64,000 bases of DNA from Burkholderia sp. HI2500. Its GTDB lineage: Bacteria > Pseudomonadota > Gammaproteobacteria > Burkholderiales > Burkholderiaceae. The stretch covers positions 62,001 through 126,000 of the forward strand of contig NZ_NKFL01000003.1 of NCBI RefSeq assembly GCF_002223055.1, given 5' to 3'. Each line of letters opens with the position of its first letter. Within the stretch, counting starts at the first letter, position 1. The notes beneath the pieces are model-generated. The model was given only the letters and a program-made list of their open reading frames with translations, was not told where the DNA came from and made no database searches. Both the position numbers and the translations under genes were made by a program. This document shows, piece by piece, positions 13,201 to 22,129 of the stretch.

Positions 13201-13775
13201 ACGGCGACCGGCTGCGCGTGTTCGTCGCGCTGATGCCCGATGCGGCATCGCGCGACGCGCTGCACGCGTTGCCGGTTACCCGGGGCGCGCGGCGTCCGCT
13301 GCCCGCGCAACTGCATGTGACGCTCGCGTTCGTCGGCGCGATCGAACGGGCGTGTTGCGACGCGCTGGCCGCGTGCCTGCCGGCGCTCGCGGCCGCGCAC
13401 GCACTGCCGTTGATGCCGGTCGAACGGATCGCGTGGTGGCCGAGCCTGCCGCGCGCGCGGCTGATCGTCGCCGAGCTGGCGGCCGAACCGGCGTGCGCGG
13501 CGTTGAATGTCGCGCTGTCGGCGAAGCTGCGCGAACTCGGCGTGCCGGCTGACCGGCGGCCGTTCCGCCCGCACGTGACGCTCGCGCGGCTGCCGCACGA
13601 TGCGGTCGGGCAGCCGGCGCACGGCGGTGCGGTGAAGCGGCCGGTCGCGCTGCGGTTCGACGCGCTCACGCTGTTCGAAAGCCGGCTGTCGCACGAAGGC
13701 GTGTCGCATCGGCCGATCGTGTCGGCGCCGATTGCGCGGGCGGACGGTGAGGCGGGCGGCCAGGCGGCGCAGTGA
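13197..13775 (+). CDS. thpR: RNA 2',3'-cyclic phosphodiesterase (2H family)
   Basis: 192 aa member of the 2H phosphoesterase family (ThpR/LigT), which opens 2',3'-cyclic phosphates on RNA. Both catalytic H-x-T motifs are present: LHVTLAFVG about residues 41-49 and RPHVTLARLP about 124-133, with the usual N-terminus RLRVFVALMP. It is translationally coupled to the upstream symporter gene by an ATGA overlap; a functional link is not obvious. It is convergent with the dadA-like gene. Confidence 0.9.
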   Translation: MNGDRLRVFVALMPDAASRDALHALPVTRGARRPLPAQLHVTLAFVGAIERACCDALAACLPALAAAHALPLMPVERIAWWPSLPRARLIVAELAAEPACAALNVALSAKLRELGVPADRRPFRPHVTLARLPHDAVGQPAHGGAVKRPVALRFDALTLFESRLSHEGVSHRPIVSAPIARADGEAGGQAAQ

Positions 13776-13849
13776 GCGGCTTGTGAGCCGCGTTGTGATT
13801 GCCGGCCGCCATGTGTATCGCGTCTGCGCATCGCGTCGACGATATCGTC

Positions 13850-13903
13850 GGGCCTACCGGGCCTACCGGGCCTACCGGGCCTACCGGGCCTACCGGGCCT
13901 ACC
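13850..13903. repeat. six perfect tandem copies of a 9-bp unit at the 3' end of the dadA-like gene
   Basis: GGGCCTACC is repeated six times without error. The last unit contains the dadA-like stop codon (CTA at 13899-13901 on the plus strand, TAG on the coding strand). Because the unit is nine bases, every copy carries an in-frame TAG for that gene. It looks like slippage growth outward from the gene's end. Confidence 0.9.
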
Positions 13904-15215
13904 GGACGTAGCGCGCGAGCGTCAACCCCGACAGATCGATCTCCGGTTCTCGCCCCGTGACGAGATCCGCCACCACCTTCCCCGAACCCATCGACATCGC
14001 CCAGCCCGTCGAGCCGTGGCCGACGTTCAGCCAGAGTCCGTCGATCCCGCTCGCGCCCAGCAGCGGCGGCCCGTCGGGCGTCATCGGCCGGCGGCCGACC
14101 CAGAAGCGCGCCGACGCCCGATCGGCCGCGTGCGGGAACCAGTCGTCGAGCACCTTCATCAGCGTATCGAGCGCCTGCTGGCGCAGCGCGGCGTGCCGGT
14201 TGCCGAGTTCCGCGGTACCCGCGACGCGCAGCGTCGGGCCGAAACGCGTGATCGCCGTCTTCAGCGATTCGTCCATCAGCGCGGCGTGTGGCGATTTTTC
14301 GTCGTCGACGACGGCGAGCGTCGCCGAGTAGCCCTTCACCGGATACAGCGGTACGTCGATGCCATGCGGCCGCAGCAGGCCGGCGCTGTCGACACCGAGC
14401 GCGACGACGATCGCATCGGCGGCGAGCCGCACGTCGCGGTGCTGGCCGCCGGGGTTCGATGCGCGCGGATTCGGTCCGCCATCCTCGTCGCCGGTGCCGA
14501 CGATCCGCACGCCGCGCACCCGGCCGGCTTCAACGTCGAGCGCCCGCACTTCCGTGCGAAAGCGGAACGTCACGCCGCTGGCTTCGCACAGTGCCCGCAG
14601 TTCGCGCGTGAAGCGTGCGCAGTCGCCGGCTTCGTCGTCGGGCAGGTAGATGCCGCCGACGGGCGCCTGCCGCGCCCAGCGCAGGCCCGGTTCGATCGCC
14701 GTGCAGCCGGCCGCGTCGAGTTCGCGGAACGCGATGCCGGCGTCGCGCAGCACCTTCAACGCGGGCTGCACCATCTCGACGTCGAACGCGCAGCGCAGCA
14801 GTTGCAGATAGCCGCGGCTCGCGCCGTAGTCGAACGGATGGCGGTCGCGAAACGCGTGCAGGCACGCGCGGCTGTAATACGCGATGCGTTGCATCCGCTG
14901 CTTGTTCACGCGGAACCGCTCGAATTCGCATTCGCGCAGCCAGCGCGCGATCCAGCGCCACTGCGCGGCGTCGAGCGTCGGCCGGAAGATCAGCGGCGAA
15001 GCGGGCTTGAACAGGTACTTGAGGATCTTGCCGGGCATCCCGGGCGCGGCCCACGGCGTCACGTAGCCGGGGGCGATCACGCCCGCGTTGCCGAGGCTCG
15101 TCGCCTGCGCGACATCGGCTTCGCGTTCGATCACGGTGACGTCGCAGCCTGCTTCGCGCAGGTGCCAGGCCGTGGTGACGCCGATCACGCCGGCGCCGAG
15201 AACGATCACATGCAT
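13899..15215 (-). CDS. D-amino acid dehydrogenase-like FAD oxidoreductase (DadA family)
   Basis: 438 aa DAO-fold flavoenzyme that would deaminate D-amino acids and pass electrons to the membrane chain. The N-terminal FAD fingerprint is VIVLGAGVIGVTTAWHL, followed by SLGNAGVIAPGYVTPWAAPGMP typical of DadA, the ribose-binding E in VIEREADV, and C-terminal GRRPMTPDGPPLLG and LNVGHGSTGWAMSMGSGK. A loop around GPNPRASNPGGQHRD (about residues 257-271) looks like an insertion. It follows the MFS gene by 25 bases on the same strand, suggesting uptake and oxidation of the same compound. Which substrate is unknown; the main alaninase may be elsewhere. Confidence 0.85.
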   Translation of the reverse strand: MHVIVLGAGVIGVTTAWHLREAGCDVTVIEREADVAQATSLGNAGVIAPGYVTPWAAPGMPGKILKYLFKPASPLIFRPTLDAAQWRWIARWLRECEFERFRVNKQRMQRIAYYSRACLHAFRDRHPFDYGASRGYLQLLRCAFDVEMVQPALKVLRDAGIAFRELDAAGCTAIEPGLRWARQAPVGGIYLPDDEAGDCARFTRELRALCEASGVTFRFRTEVRALDVEAGRVRGVRIVGTGDEDGGPNPRASNPGGQHRDVRLAADAIVVALGVDSAGLLRPHGIDVPLYPVKGYSATLAVVDDEKSPHAALMDESLKTAITRFGPTLRVAGTAELGNRHAALRQQALDTLMKVLDDWFPHAADRASARFWVGRRPMTPDGPPLLGASGIDGLWLNVGHGSTGWAMSMGSGKVVADLVTGREPEIDLSGLTLARYVR

Positions 15216-15240
15216 GCGGTTTCCCGAACGAAGAAGTCGC

Positions 15241-16503
15241 TCACGACGCGACGGCAGGATCGTCGACGAGCGACTTGCCGCGCGTTTCCGGCAGCACGAG
15301 CGCGGCGACGATCACGAGCAGGTAGCCGCCGCCGGCCACGAGGCCGATCGCCTTTACGAGCGACATCGACTGCGACAGCGCGCCGACGAGAATCGGGAAG
15401 AACGAGCCGAGCCCGCGCCCGAGGTTGTAGCAGAAGCCCTGGCCCGAGCCGCGGATCGCGCCCGGATACAGCTCCGACAGATAAGCGCCGACGCCCGCGA
15501 AGATCCCCTGCACGACGATGCCGAGCGGGAAGCCGAGCAGCAGCATCGCGGTGTCGGTGATCGGCAGCATCGTGTACGCCATGCCGAGCGAGAACGAGCC
15601 GATCGCGAACAGGATGAACGACGCGCGGCGGCCGAGCCGGTCGGACAGGATCGCGCCGACCACATAGCCGACGAACGAGCCGACGATCAGCACGACGAGA
15701 TAGCCGCTCGTGTTGAACACCGACAGGTGGCGGACGGTTTTCAGGTAGGTGGGCAGCCACGTCGTGATCGCGTAGTAGCCGCCGAGCATCCCGGTGCACA
15801 GCGCGCTGCCGAACAGCGTTGCGCGCAGGTGCGGCGGCGAGAAGATCTCGAGGAAGTGGCCCGACACGCGGCCTTCGTCGCGCGCGCGGCGGGTGGCCGT
15901 GTAGATGTCCGGATCGCTGACGTTGCGGCGGATGTACAGGATCCACAGCGCGGGCAGGATGCCGATCCAGAAGCACGCGCGCCATGCGACCTGCTCGGGC
16001 AGCAGCGCGAAGAACGCCCAGTAGAGGACCGCGGCCGCGCCCCAGCCGAACGACCAGCTGCTCTGCACGGTGCCGACCGCTTTCCCGCGATGCTCGGGCG
16101 AGCGGATCGTCTCGGCCATCATGATCGTCACGACCGACCATTCGCCGCCGAAGCCGAAGCCCTGCAGCGTGCGCGTCGCGAGCAGCTGCCAGAACGAATG
16201 GGTGAAGCCGGACAGGCAGGTGAACAGCGCGAACGTCGCGATCGTCCACTGCAGCACGCGTACGCGGCCGTAGCGGTCGGCAAGGATGCCGGCGACCCAG
16301 CCGCCGAGCGCCGACGAGATCAGCGAGCTCGTCGCGATCATCCCGGCCTCGCTCTTCGTCATGCCCCAGGTGGCGATCAGCGTCGGAATCAGGAACGAAT
16401 AGATCATGAAGTCGAACGCATCGACCGCGTAGCCGCCGAAGCCGGCGTACAGCGTCCTGCGCTCGCGCGTCGACAGCTCGTTGAACCACTGGAATGCCTG
16501 CAT
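15241..16503 (-). CDS. MFS transporter, metabolite:H+ symporter type
   Basis: 420 aa inner-membrane protein with twelve predicted segments. The MFS loop motif after TM2 is ADRYGRVRV and it recurs as LSDRLGRRAS after TM8. GGEWSVVTIMMAE is typical of the sugar/metabolite:H+ symporter branch (sialate, aromatic acid and dicarboxylate carriers). The N-terminus FDFMIYSFLIPTL carries the acidic residue of that group. It is upstream of and probably co-transcribed with the dadA-like gene, so an amino acid or related acid is a plausible cargo (inference). Confidence 0.85.
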   Translation of the reverse strand: MQAFQWFNELSTRERRTLYAGFGGYAVDAFDFMIYSFLIPTLIATWGMTKSEAGMIATSSLISSALGGWVAGILADRYGRVRVLQWTIATFALFTCLSGFTHSFWQLLATRTLQGFGFGGEWSVVTIMMAETIRSPEHRGKAVGTVQSSWSFGWGAAAVLYWAFFALLPEQVAWRACFWIGILPALWILYIRRNVSDPDIYTATRRARDEGRVSGHFLEIFSPPHLRATLFGSALCTGMLGGYYAITTWLPTYLKTVRHLSVFNTSGYLVVLIVGSFVGYVVGAILSDRLGRRASFILFAIGSFSLGMAYTMLPITDTAMLLLGFPLGIVVQGIFAGVGAYLSELYPGAIRGSGQGFCYNLGRGLGSFFPILVGALSQSMSLVKAIGLVAGGGYLLVIVAALVLPETRGKSLVDDPAVAS

Positions 16504-16736
16504 GCTTGCCGCCCCCTCTTTTGTCTCGTCTCGCGCTGCCGTCTGGCGGCTATTTTACGGGCGGGATGCGGGGTGCCAAAAAGGTGAGTGCCGGTGCGTG
16601 GCGGCGCGGTGAACGGCGAGGGCGGAGGGTGTTCGTCCGGGGAACGCGTGATGGCCGATCCGATCGCGCCTGGGCGACAGGCATGCCCGGGCAACGGCGA
16701 CGGTCCACGCGCCAGCACGGCGCGCAGGCACGTGCT

Positions 16737-17513
16737 TCAGAGCGTCAGGCCACCGTCGACATGCACGACCTGCCCGGTGATCTGCCGCGCGGCGTCCGAC
16801 AGCAGGAACGCGATCAGCGCGGCCACATCGTCGGGTTCGGCGATCCGGCCGAGCGGTGTCGCCTGTTCGGCCTGCGCCCATGCGGCGGCATTGCCGGCGC
16901 TCGGCCCGTGGTCCTTGCGCGTGAAGCCGGGCGCGACCGCGTTGACGGTGATGCCGCGGGCGGCGAATTCGGCGGCGGCGGAGCGCACGAGCGATTCGAG
17001 CGCGGCCTTCGCCGCGGCGGTGGCCGCGAACGGCGCGTCGGCGCGGTAGCGGTGCGCGACGAACGAGCTGACCGCGACGATCCGCGGCGCAACCGACGCT
17101 TCGAGCAGCGGCCGCGCGCGGCCCGCGAGCGCGGAGAACGCGCCGGGCATCGCCGCGAAGGCCGACGCGAGCGCATCCGCGGAAAGACCGGAAAAGGATT
17201 GCCGCGCGGCGAAGCCGGCATTGGCGATGAGATGATCGAGCCCGCCGAAGTGCGTGGCGGTCGCCTCGACGAGCGACGCGGCGACGCCCGGCTCACCGAG
17301 ATCGCCGGTAAGCGTGACGCACGCCGCGCCGGCCGCCGTGCATGAGCGAGCAACTTCGGTGAGCCGTGCGCGCGCCGCTTCGTCCGCGCCGCGCGCGTGC
17401 AGCGCCAGCGCGATACCGGGTGCCGCAAGCCGCCGCGCGAGCGCCGCGCCGATCCCGGAACCCGCGCCGGTGATCAGCGCGATCCGTGCGGTGTGCGCGG
17501 CGCGTGCGCTCAA
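16737..17513 (-). CDS. SDR-family oxidoreductase with TTG start
   Basis: 258 aa short-chain dehydrogenase. The NAD(P)-binding motif is ALITGAGSGIGAALARRL, then HLIANAGFA, catalytic Ser in IVAVSSFVAHRYRAD, a region where Tyr/Lys normally occur, NAVAPGFTRKDHG and a family end GQVVHVDGGLTL. The canonical YxxxK is not obvious: after SSFVAHRY the sequence reads APFAATAAAKAALESLV, so Lys is kept but the Tyr position is Ala or Thr. No ATG or GTG fits; TTG 17513 overlaps the TGA of the upstream ABC gene (TTGA), implying translational coupling. Substrate unknown. Confidence 0.8.
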   Translation of the reverse strand: MSARAAHTARIALITGAGSGIGAALARRLAAPGIALALHARGADEAARARLTEVARSCTAAGAACVTLTGDLGEPGVAASLVEATATHFGGLDHLIANAGFAARQSFSGLSADALASAFAAMPGAFSALAGRARPLLEASVAPRIVAVSSFVAHRYRADAPFAATAAAKAALESLVRSAAAEFAARGITVNAVAPGFTRKDHGPSAGNAAAWAQAEQATPLGRIAEPDDVAALIAFLLSDAARQITGQVVHVDGGLTL

Positions 17514-19279
17514 GCCGCGACCTTGTCGCTGTCGTTCACGCGCTCGACGTTGATCGTGCCGACGTGGAACGCGGCCAGCGATTCGCGGTGCGCGATGCTG
17601 ACGATCGCGGCCTTCGGCAGCCGTTCGGCGAACAGGTGGTACAGGCGCGCTTCGTTGTCGGCGTCGAGCGCGCTGGTCGCTTCGTCGAGGAACAGGAAGT
17701 CGGGCTTGTGCAGCAGCACGCGCGCGCCGGCCAGGCGCTGCTGTTCGCCCGGCGACAGCACGCGGGTCCAGTGCGCGGTTTCGTCGAGGCGGTCGACGTA
17801 ATCCTCGAGGCGGCATGCGCGCAGCGCGTCGCGGCAGGCTTCGTCGCTGAACGCGTCGGCCGTCGCCGGATAGGTGAGCGCAGCCTTCAGCGTGCCGATC
17901 GGCAAGTAGCTCGTCTGCGGCACGAACATCATCCGCGCGCCGACCGGCGCATCGATCGCGCCGTCGCCGAACGGCCACAGGCCCGCGAGCGCGCGCATGA
18001 ACGTGCTCTTGCCGGAACCCGACTTGCCGATCACGAGCCAGCGCGAGCCGGGCTCGATCGTGACGCTGCCGATGTTCGCGAGCGCGTTGCCGTTCGGCAG
18101 CGCGAGCTTGAGCGACGACGTCGACAGTTTCGCGCCGTCGACGTAATGCAGGTTGATGCCGCCGTGCTCGGTCGCGGGCGACAGGCTTTCCTTCAGGTGC
18201 GACGTGCTCATCACGCGCTTGAATTCGCGCAGACGGTTGACGGTGGCGCGCCATTCGACGAGGGTCGAGTAACTGTTGATGAACCACGAGAACGAATCGC
18301 TGACGGTGCCGAACGCGGACGAGATCTGCATCAGCACGCCGAACGAGAACGCACCCGCGAAATAGCGCGGCGCGGCGACGACGAGCGGGAAGATGATCGC
18401 GATCTGCCCGTAGAAGCTCAGCACGAACGTGAGCCGCTTCGTGTACTTCATCACGCGCCACCAGTTGTCGCGGATGCGCATGAAGAGGTTTTGCGCGTTG
18501 CCGGTCTCGGTCTTCTCGCCGTCGTAGAACGCGATCTGCTCGGCGTTCTCGCGCACGCGGATCAGCCCGAAGCGGAAGTCGGCCTCGACGCGCTGCTGCT
18601 GGTAGTTGATCGACACGAGCGGATGGCCGACCTTCTGGATGATCAGCGAGCCGACCACCGCGTACAGCGCGGCCGCCCACACCATGTAGCCGGGAATCGC
18701 GATCGGCGTCGCGCCGAGCGAAATCGTCAGCGCGCCGGCGAGCGACCACAGGATCGTGATGAACGACACGAGCGTGACGACCGTCGACAGCAGGTCGAGC
18801 GACAGCGCGAGCGTGGTCGTCGCGAACGACTGGAGGTCGTCGGTGATCCGCTGGTCGGGGTTGTCGGCGAGACGGTCACGCTCGATCCGGTAGAACGCGC
18901 GATCGCCGAGCCACTGGCCGAGAAAGCGGTCGGTGAGCCACTGGCGCCAGCGGAAGCCGAGCATCTGCCGCAGGTAGCGGCCGTACACGGCGAGGATGAT
19001 GAAGGCGAACGCGAGCGCGGAGAACTGCATCAGCAGGTTCGGGAAGTCGTGGACGTCCTTCGACTGCAGCGCGTTGTAGAACTCCGCGTTCCACTTGTTC
19101 AGCCGGACGTTGATCCAGACCACGCAGAGGTTGATCGCGATGATCGTGACCAGCAGGCCCCACGCGATTTTCCATTCGGACGATACCCAGTAGGGCTTGA
19201 TGAGGCTCCATGCGGATACCGGGCGCTCGTCCTGCGGCGCGTCGGAGGCGGAGCGGACGGGATCGATCGATTGGGTCAT
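17510..19279 (-). CDS. SbmA/BacA-like ABC transporter with fused ATPase domain
   Basis: 589 aa inner-membrane protein. The N-terminal half is an SbmA/BacA-like membrane domain (KPYWVSSEWKIAWGLL, WNAEFYNALQSKD, RWRQWLTDRFLGQWL, NPDQRITDDL). The C-terminal half is an ATPase: Walker A VIGKSGSGKSTFMRAL, signature LSPGEQQRLAGARV, Walker B FLFLDEATSALD, switch His SIAHRES. This matches the YddA/ExsE group (antimicrobial peptide, bleomycin or vitamin B12 transport). ATG 19279 has AGGAAG upstream; the frame extends further without support. It overlaps the SDR gene by four bases. Confidence 0.9.
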   Translation of the reverse strand: MTQSIDPVRSASDAPQDERPVSAWSLIKPYWVSSEWKIAWGLLVTIIAINLCVVWINVRLNKWNAEFYNALQSKDVHDFPNLLMQFSALAFAFIILAVYGRYLRQMLGFRWRQWLTDRFLGQWLGDRAFYRIERDRLADNPDQRITDDLQSFATTTLALSLDLLSTVVTLVSFITILWSLAGALTISLGATPIAIPGYMVWAAALYAVVGSLIIQKVGHPLVSINYQQQRVEADFRFGLIRVRENAEQIAFYDGEKTETGNAQNLFMRIRDNWWRVMKYTKRLTFVLSFYGQIAIIFPLVVAAPRYFAGAFSFGVLMQISSAFGTVSDSFSWFINSYSTLVEWRATVNRLREFKRVMSTSHLKESLSPATEHGGINLHYVDGAKLSTSSLKLALPNGNALANIGSVTIEPGSRWLVIGKSGSGKSTFMRALAGLWPFGDGAIDAPVGARMMFVPQTSYLPIGTLKAALTYPATADAFSDEACRDALRACRLEDYVDRLDETAHWTRVLSPGEQQRLAGARVLLHKPDFLFLDEATSALDADNEARLYHLFAERLPKAAIVSIAHRESLAAFHVGTINVERVNDSDKVAA

Positions 19280-19553
19280 GTGCTTCCTGATGAGTAGCCG
19301 GCGCGCGGGCCGGGCGAAGCCGGGCGCGCGCCGCGATACGGCATGCCGGGACGCGGCGCCGACTGACGGCGGGCGTCCGGATGGTCGCCCGCGCGTCTTA
19401 AACGGCACTTAAGGCCGGCGGTGACGCGGCAACCGGCCGCTCGCGCGGCCGGCCTGCGGGCATTGTGCCAGAGCGGCGCGGCACGTCGGCGAATTTGCCG
19501 CAAGGGGGACAGTTTGCGGCGCTTTCCGCTTTTATGGTCTAATGGCCGACGAC

Positions 19554-19660
19554 GAAACAGGGGTGCTTCGTGGCGCGGCCGGCAGATGTTCCGGGCAGCG
19601 CGATGAGGCTGAGAAAGACCCTTCGCACCCGATCCGGGTAATACCGGCGAGGGAAGTTTC
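19554..19660 (+). ncRNA. TPP riboswitch (THI element)
   Basis: Conserved core of the thiamine pyrophosphate aptamer: GGGGTGCTTC near the 5' end, GGCTGAGAAAGACCC (about 19607-19621), GATCCGGGTAATACCGGCG (19631-19649) and AGGGAAG. A closing P1 stem GAAAC (19554-19558) with GTTTC (19656-19660) is visible. It precedes thiOSGE, which it should repress when TPP is plentiful. A GC stem CCGGC/GCCGG (19721-19725 and 19733-19737) followed by T-rich bases may belong to the expression platform. Confidence 0.93.
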
Positions 19661-19781
19661 TGATCCCGCCGGGTCGCGCTGGCTGCCATCCCACATGGTC
19701 AGCGCCCTTGTCCCGCCCGGCCGGCCTTTGCTGCCGGTTTCGTCCTTTTGGGTACGCGCCTTGCGCGTTACGGAAGGAATG

Positions 19782-19901
19782 ATGACCGCACAATCTTCAG
19801 TCTTTTGCATGGTTCCCGGCCCGATGCCGCGTGCGTCCGCATGCGGCGGCGCGTGCGCGTCGACGCTCGTCGTGCGTGCTCGCGCGGAGGGCGCGCGATG
19901 A
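19782..19901 (+). CDS. possible 39-residue leader ORF coupled to thiO
   Basis: ATG 19782 follows AAGGA and opens a 39-codon frame whose TGA overlaps the thiO ATG (ATGA at 19898-19901). The peptide begins MTAQSSVFCMVPG and is Cys/Ala/Arg-rich with no recognised domain. It lies between the riboswitch and thiO, so it could couple thiO translation to leader translation. It could also be chance in GC-rich DNA; the ribosome site is close (3 bases). Confidence 0.3.
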   Translation: MTAQSSVFCMVPGPMPRASACGGACASTLVVRARAEGAR

Positions 19902-21034
19902 ACGCCCGGGATTCCCGACCCGATTTCGCGGTGCTCGGCGGCGGCCTCGTCGGCCGCCTGATCGCCTGGCGGCTCGCGGGCGACGGGCATCGCGTCGCGC
20001 TTTACGAGCGCGGCGGCCCGGACGGCGAGCAGTCGGCCGCATGGATCGCGGCCGCGATGCTCGCGCCGCTCGCGGAAGCGGCGAGCGCGGAGCTGCTGAT
20101 CACCGAGCTGGGTGCCGCGTCGCTCGCGCGCTGGCCGCAGTGGCTCGCGGAACTGCCCGAACCCGTCTTCTTCCAGCAGCACGGCACGCTCGTCGTCTGG
20201 CACCACGCCGATCGCGCCGAGGCGCCGCTGTTCGAGCGGCGCGTGCGCGCGAACGCGCCGGCCGACCTGTTCGACCGCGGTTTCGTGACGCTCGCCGGCG
20301 CGCAGGTCGACGCGGCCGAGCCCGTGCTCGCGGGCCGCTTCGCGCGCGGCCTGCTGTTGCCGAACGAAGGCCAGCTCGACAATCGCCAGGCGCTGCGCGC
20401 GCTCGCGGCCGGCCTCGTCGAGCGCGGCGTCGACCTGCACTGGCACGTCACCATCGACGATGCGAACCTGCCCGCCGCGCATTTCACGATCGATTGTCGC
20501 GGGCTCGGCGCGAAATCCGCGCTGCCCGCGTTGCGCGGCATCCGTGGCGAAGTCGCGCGCGTGCGTGCGCCCGGCATCGGGCTCACCCGGCCCGTGCGGC
20601 TGCTGCATCCGCGCTACCCGCTGTACATCGCGCCGAAGCAGGACGATCTCTATGTGATCGGCGCGACCGAGGTGGAGGGCGAGGACATGTCGCCCGTCAG
20701 CGTGCGCTCCGCGCTCGAACTGCTGAGCGCGGCGTTCTCCGTGCATCCGGCGTTCGGCGAGGCGCGCATCCTCGAACTCAATGCGCAGTGCCGGCCGACG
20801 CTGCCCGATCATCGCCCGGCGGTGATCTGGGACGGCGCGTCGACGCTCGCCGTCAACGGCCTGTACCGGCACGGCTTCATGATCGCGCCGGAAGTCGCGC
20901 ACGCGGCGGTCGCGGTTGCCGAAGCCGCGCTCGGCGGCGCGTTCGGCGATGCCGATGCGTTCGCCGCGTGGCGCGACGCCGAGCGCTGGCCGACGCTCCT
21001 TCATCACTGCAACGACGCGCGCCAGCCGGCCTGA
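19898..21034 (+). CDS. thiO: glycine oxidase ThiO
   Basis: 378 aa FAD enzyme that oxidises glycine to the imine needed for the thiazole half of thiamine. Motifs are FAD fingerprint FAVLGGGLVGRLIAWRLA, EQSAAWIAAAMLAPLAEA, GLLLPNEGQLDNRQ, DCRGLGAKS, RGIRGEVARVRAPG and GLYRHGFMIAPEVA. ATG 19898 was chosen because it begins just before the FAD motif and has GGAGG upstream; the frame runs back to 19748 without similarity. It is the first enzyme gene after the TPP riboswitch. Confidence 0.93.
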   Translation: MNARDSRPDFAVLGGGLVGRLIAWRLAGDGHRVALYERGGPDGEQSAAWIAAAMLAPLAEAASAELLITELGAASLARWPQWLAELPEPVFFQQHGTLVVWHHADRAEAPLFERRVRANAPADLFDRGFVTLAGAQVDAAEPVLAGRFARGLLLPNEGQLDNRQALRALAAGLVERGVDLHWHVTIDDANLPAAHFTIDCRGLGAKSALPALRGIRGEVARVRAPGIGLTRPVRLLHPRYPLYIAPKQDDLYVIGATEVEGEDMSPVSVRSALELLSAAFSVHPAFGEARILELNAQCRPTLPDHRPAVIWDGASTLAVNGLYRHGFMIAPEVAHAAVAVAEAALGGAFGDADAFAAWRDAERWPTLLHHCNDARQPA

Positions 21035-21066
21035 CGCGCGCTGCCGACCGAATTCGACGAAGCCCC

Positions 21067-21264
21067 ATGGACATCCAGATCAACCAACAGAACCTGACGT
21101 TGCCCGACGGCGCAACGGTGGCCGACGCGCTTGCCGCGTACGGCGCGCGTCCGCCGTACGCGGTCGCGCTGAACGGCAACTTCGTCGCGCGCACGCAGCA
21201 CGCGGCGCGCGCACTCGCGGCGGGCGACAAGCTCGACGTCGTGCACCCGGTCGCGGGCGGCTGA
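21067..21264 (+). CDS. thiS: sulfur carrier protein ThiS
   Basis: 65 aa ubiquitin-like protein ending in VAGG; the terminal Gly-Gly is the site of adenylation and thiocarboxylate formation. The pattern LPDGATVADALAAYG...AVALNGNFVARTQHA and AGDKLDVVHPVAGG is typical. It donates sulfur to ThiG. It lies between thiO and thiG in the riboswitch-controlled operon. Confidence 0.94.
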   Translation: MDIQINQQNLTLPDGATVADALAAYGARPPYAVALNGNFVARTQHAARALAAGDKLDVVHPVAGG

Positions 21265-21313
21265 GCGCCGCCGCGTTGTTCACGCTTCGTCCCCGCTCTT
21301 TCAGGAAAACGAC

Positions 21314-22129
21314 ATGACGTCCCTCACCTCCGCCGACGCGTTGACGCTGTACGGCGAAACCTTCGCAAGCCGCGTGTTGCTCGGCACGTCGCGCTATCCG
21401 TCGCTGCAGTCGCTGTCCGATTCGATCGCCGCGTCGCGTCCCGGGATGGTGACGGTCGCGCTGCGCCGCCAGATGACCGGCGGCACGGCCGAAGCCGGCT
21501 TCTTCGACCTGCTCAAGCGCCACGCGGTGCCGCTGCTGCCGAACACGGCCGGCTGCCAGACCGTCGCCGAAGCCGTGACGACCGCGCACATGGCGCGCGA
21601 GGTCTTCGACACCGACTGGATCAAGCTCGAACTGATCGGCGACGACTACACGCTGCAGCCCGACCCGGTCGGCCTGATCGAAGCGGCCGCGCAACTGGTC
21701 AAGGACGGTTTCAAGGTGCTGCCGTACTGCACCGAGGATCTGGTGATCGGCCGGCGCCTGCTCGACGTCGGCTGCGAGGCGCTGATGCCGTGGGGCGCGC
21801 CGATCGGCACGGGCAAGGGCGTCGTGAACCCGTACGGCCTGCGCGTGCTGCGCGAGCGGCTGCCGGACGTGCCGCTGATCGTCGACGCGGGGCTCGGCGT
21901 GCCGTCGCATGCGTGCCAGGTGATGGAGTGGGGCTTCGACGGCGTGTTGCTGAACACGGCCGTGTCGCAGGCCACGCATCCCGAGATCATGGCGCGGGCG
22001 TTTGCGCAGGGCGTCGAGGCCGGCCGTGCCGCCTATCTCGCCGGGCCGATGGATGCGCGCGAGACCGCCCATGCGAGCACGCCGGTCGTCGGGATGCCGT
22101 TCTGGCACCAGGACGGAGGCGGCGCATGA
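21314..22129 (+). CDS. thiG: thiazole synthase ThiG
   Basis: 271 aa TIM-barrel enzyme that builds thiazole phosphate from deoxyxylulose 5-phosphate, dehydroglycine and ThiS thiocarboxylate. The Schiff-base Lys lies in DWIKLELIGDD; other motifs are LLPNTAGCQTVAEAV, VLPYCTEDLVIGRRLLDVGC, MPWGAPIGTGKG, VDAGLGVPSHAC and GVLLNTAVSQA. Its stop overlaps the thiE start (ATGA). Confidence 0.95.
   Translation: MTSLTSADALTLYGETFASRVLLGTSRYPSLQSLSDSIAASRPGMVTVALRRQMTGGTAEAGFFDLLKRHAVPLLPNTAGCQTVAEAVTTAHMAREVFDTDWIKLELIGDDYTLQPDPVGLIEAAAQLVKDGFKVLPYCTEDLVIGRRLLDVGCEALMPWGAPIGTGKGVVNPYGLRVLRERLPDVPLIVDAGLGVPSHACQVMEWGFDGVLLNTAVSQATHPEIMARAFAQGVEAGRAAYLAGPMDARETAHASTPVVGMPFWHQDGGGA

Noticed and set aside
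13850..13903. CRISPR-like array
   Set aside because: Units are nine bases with no spacers, so it is a simple tandem repeat.
17514..18749. N-terminal extension of the SDR gene across the ABC exporter
   Set aside because: This part is a shifted frame of the exporter. SDR similarity begins only at about 17490.
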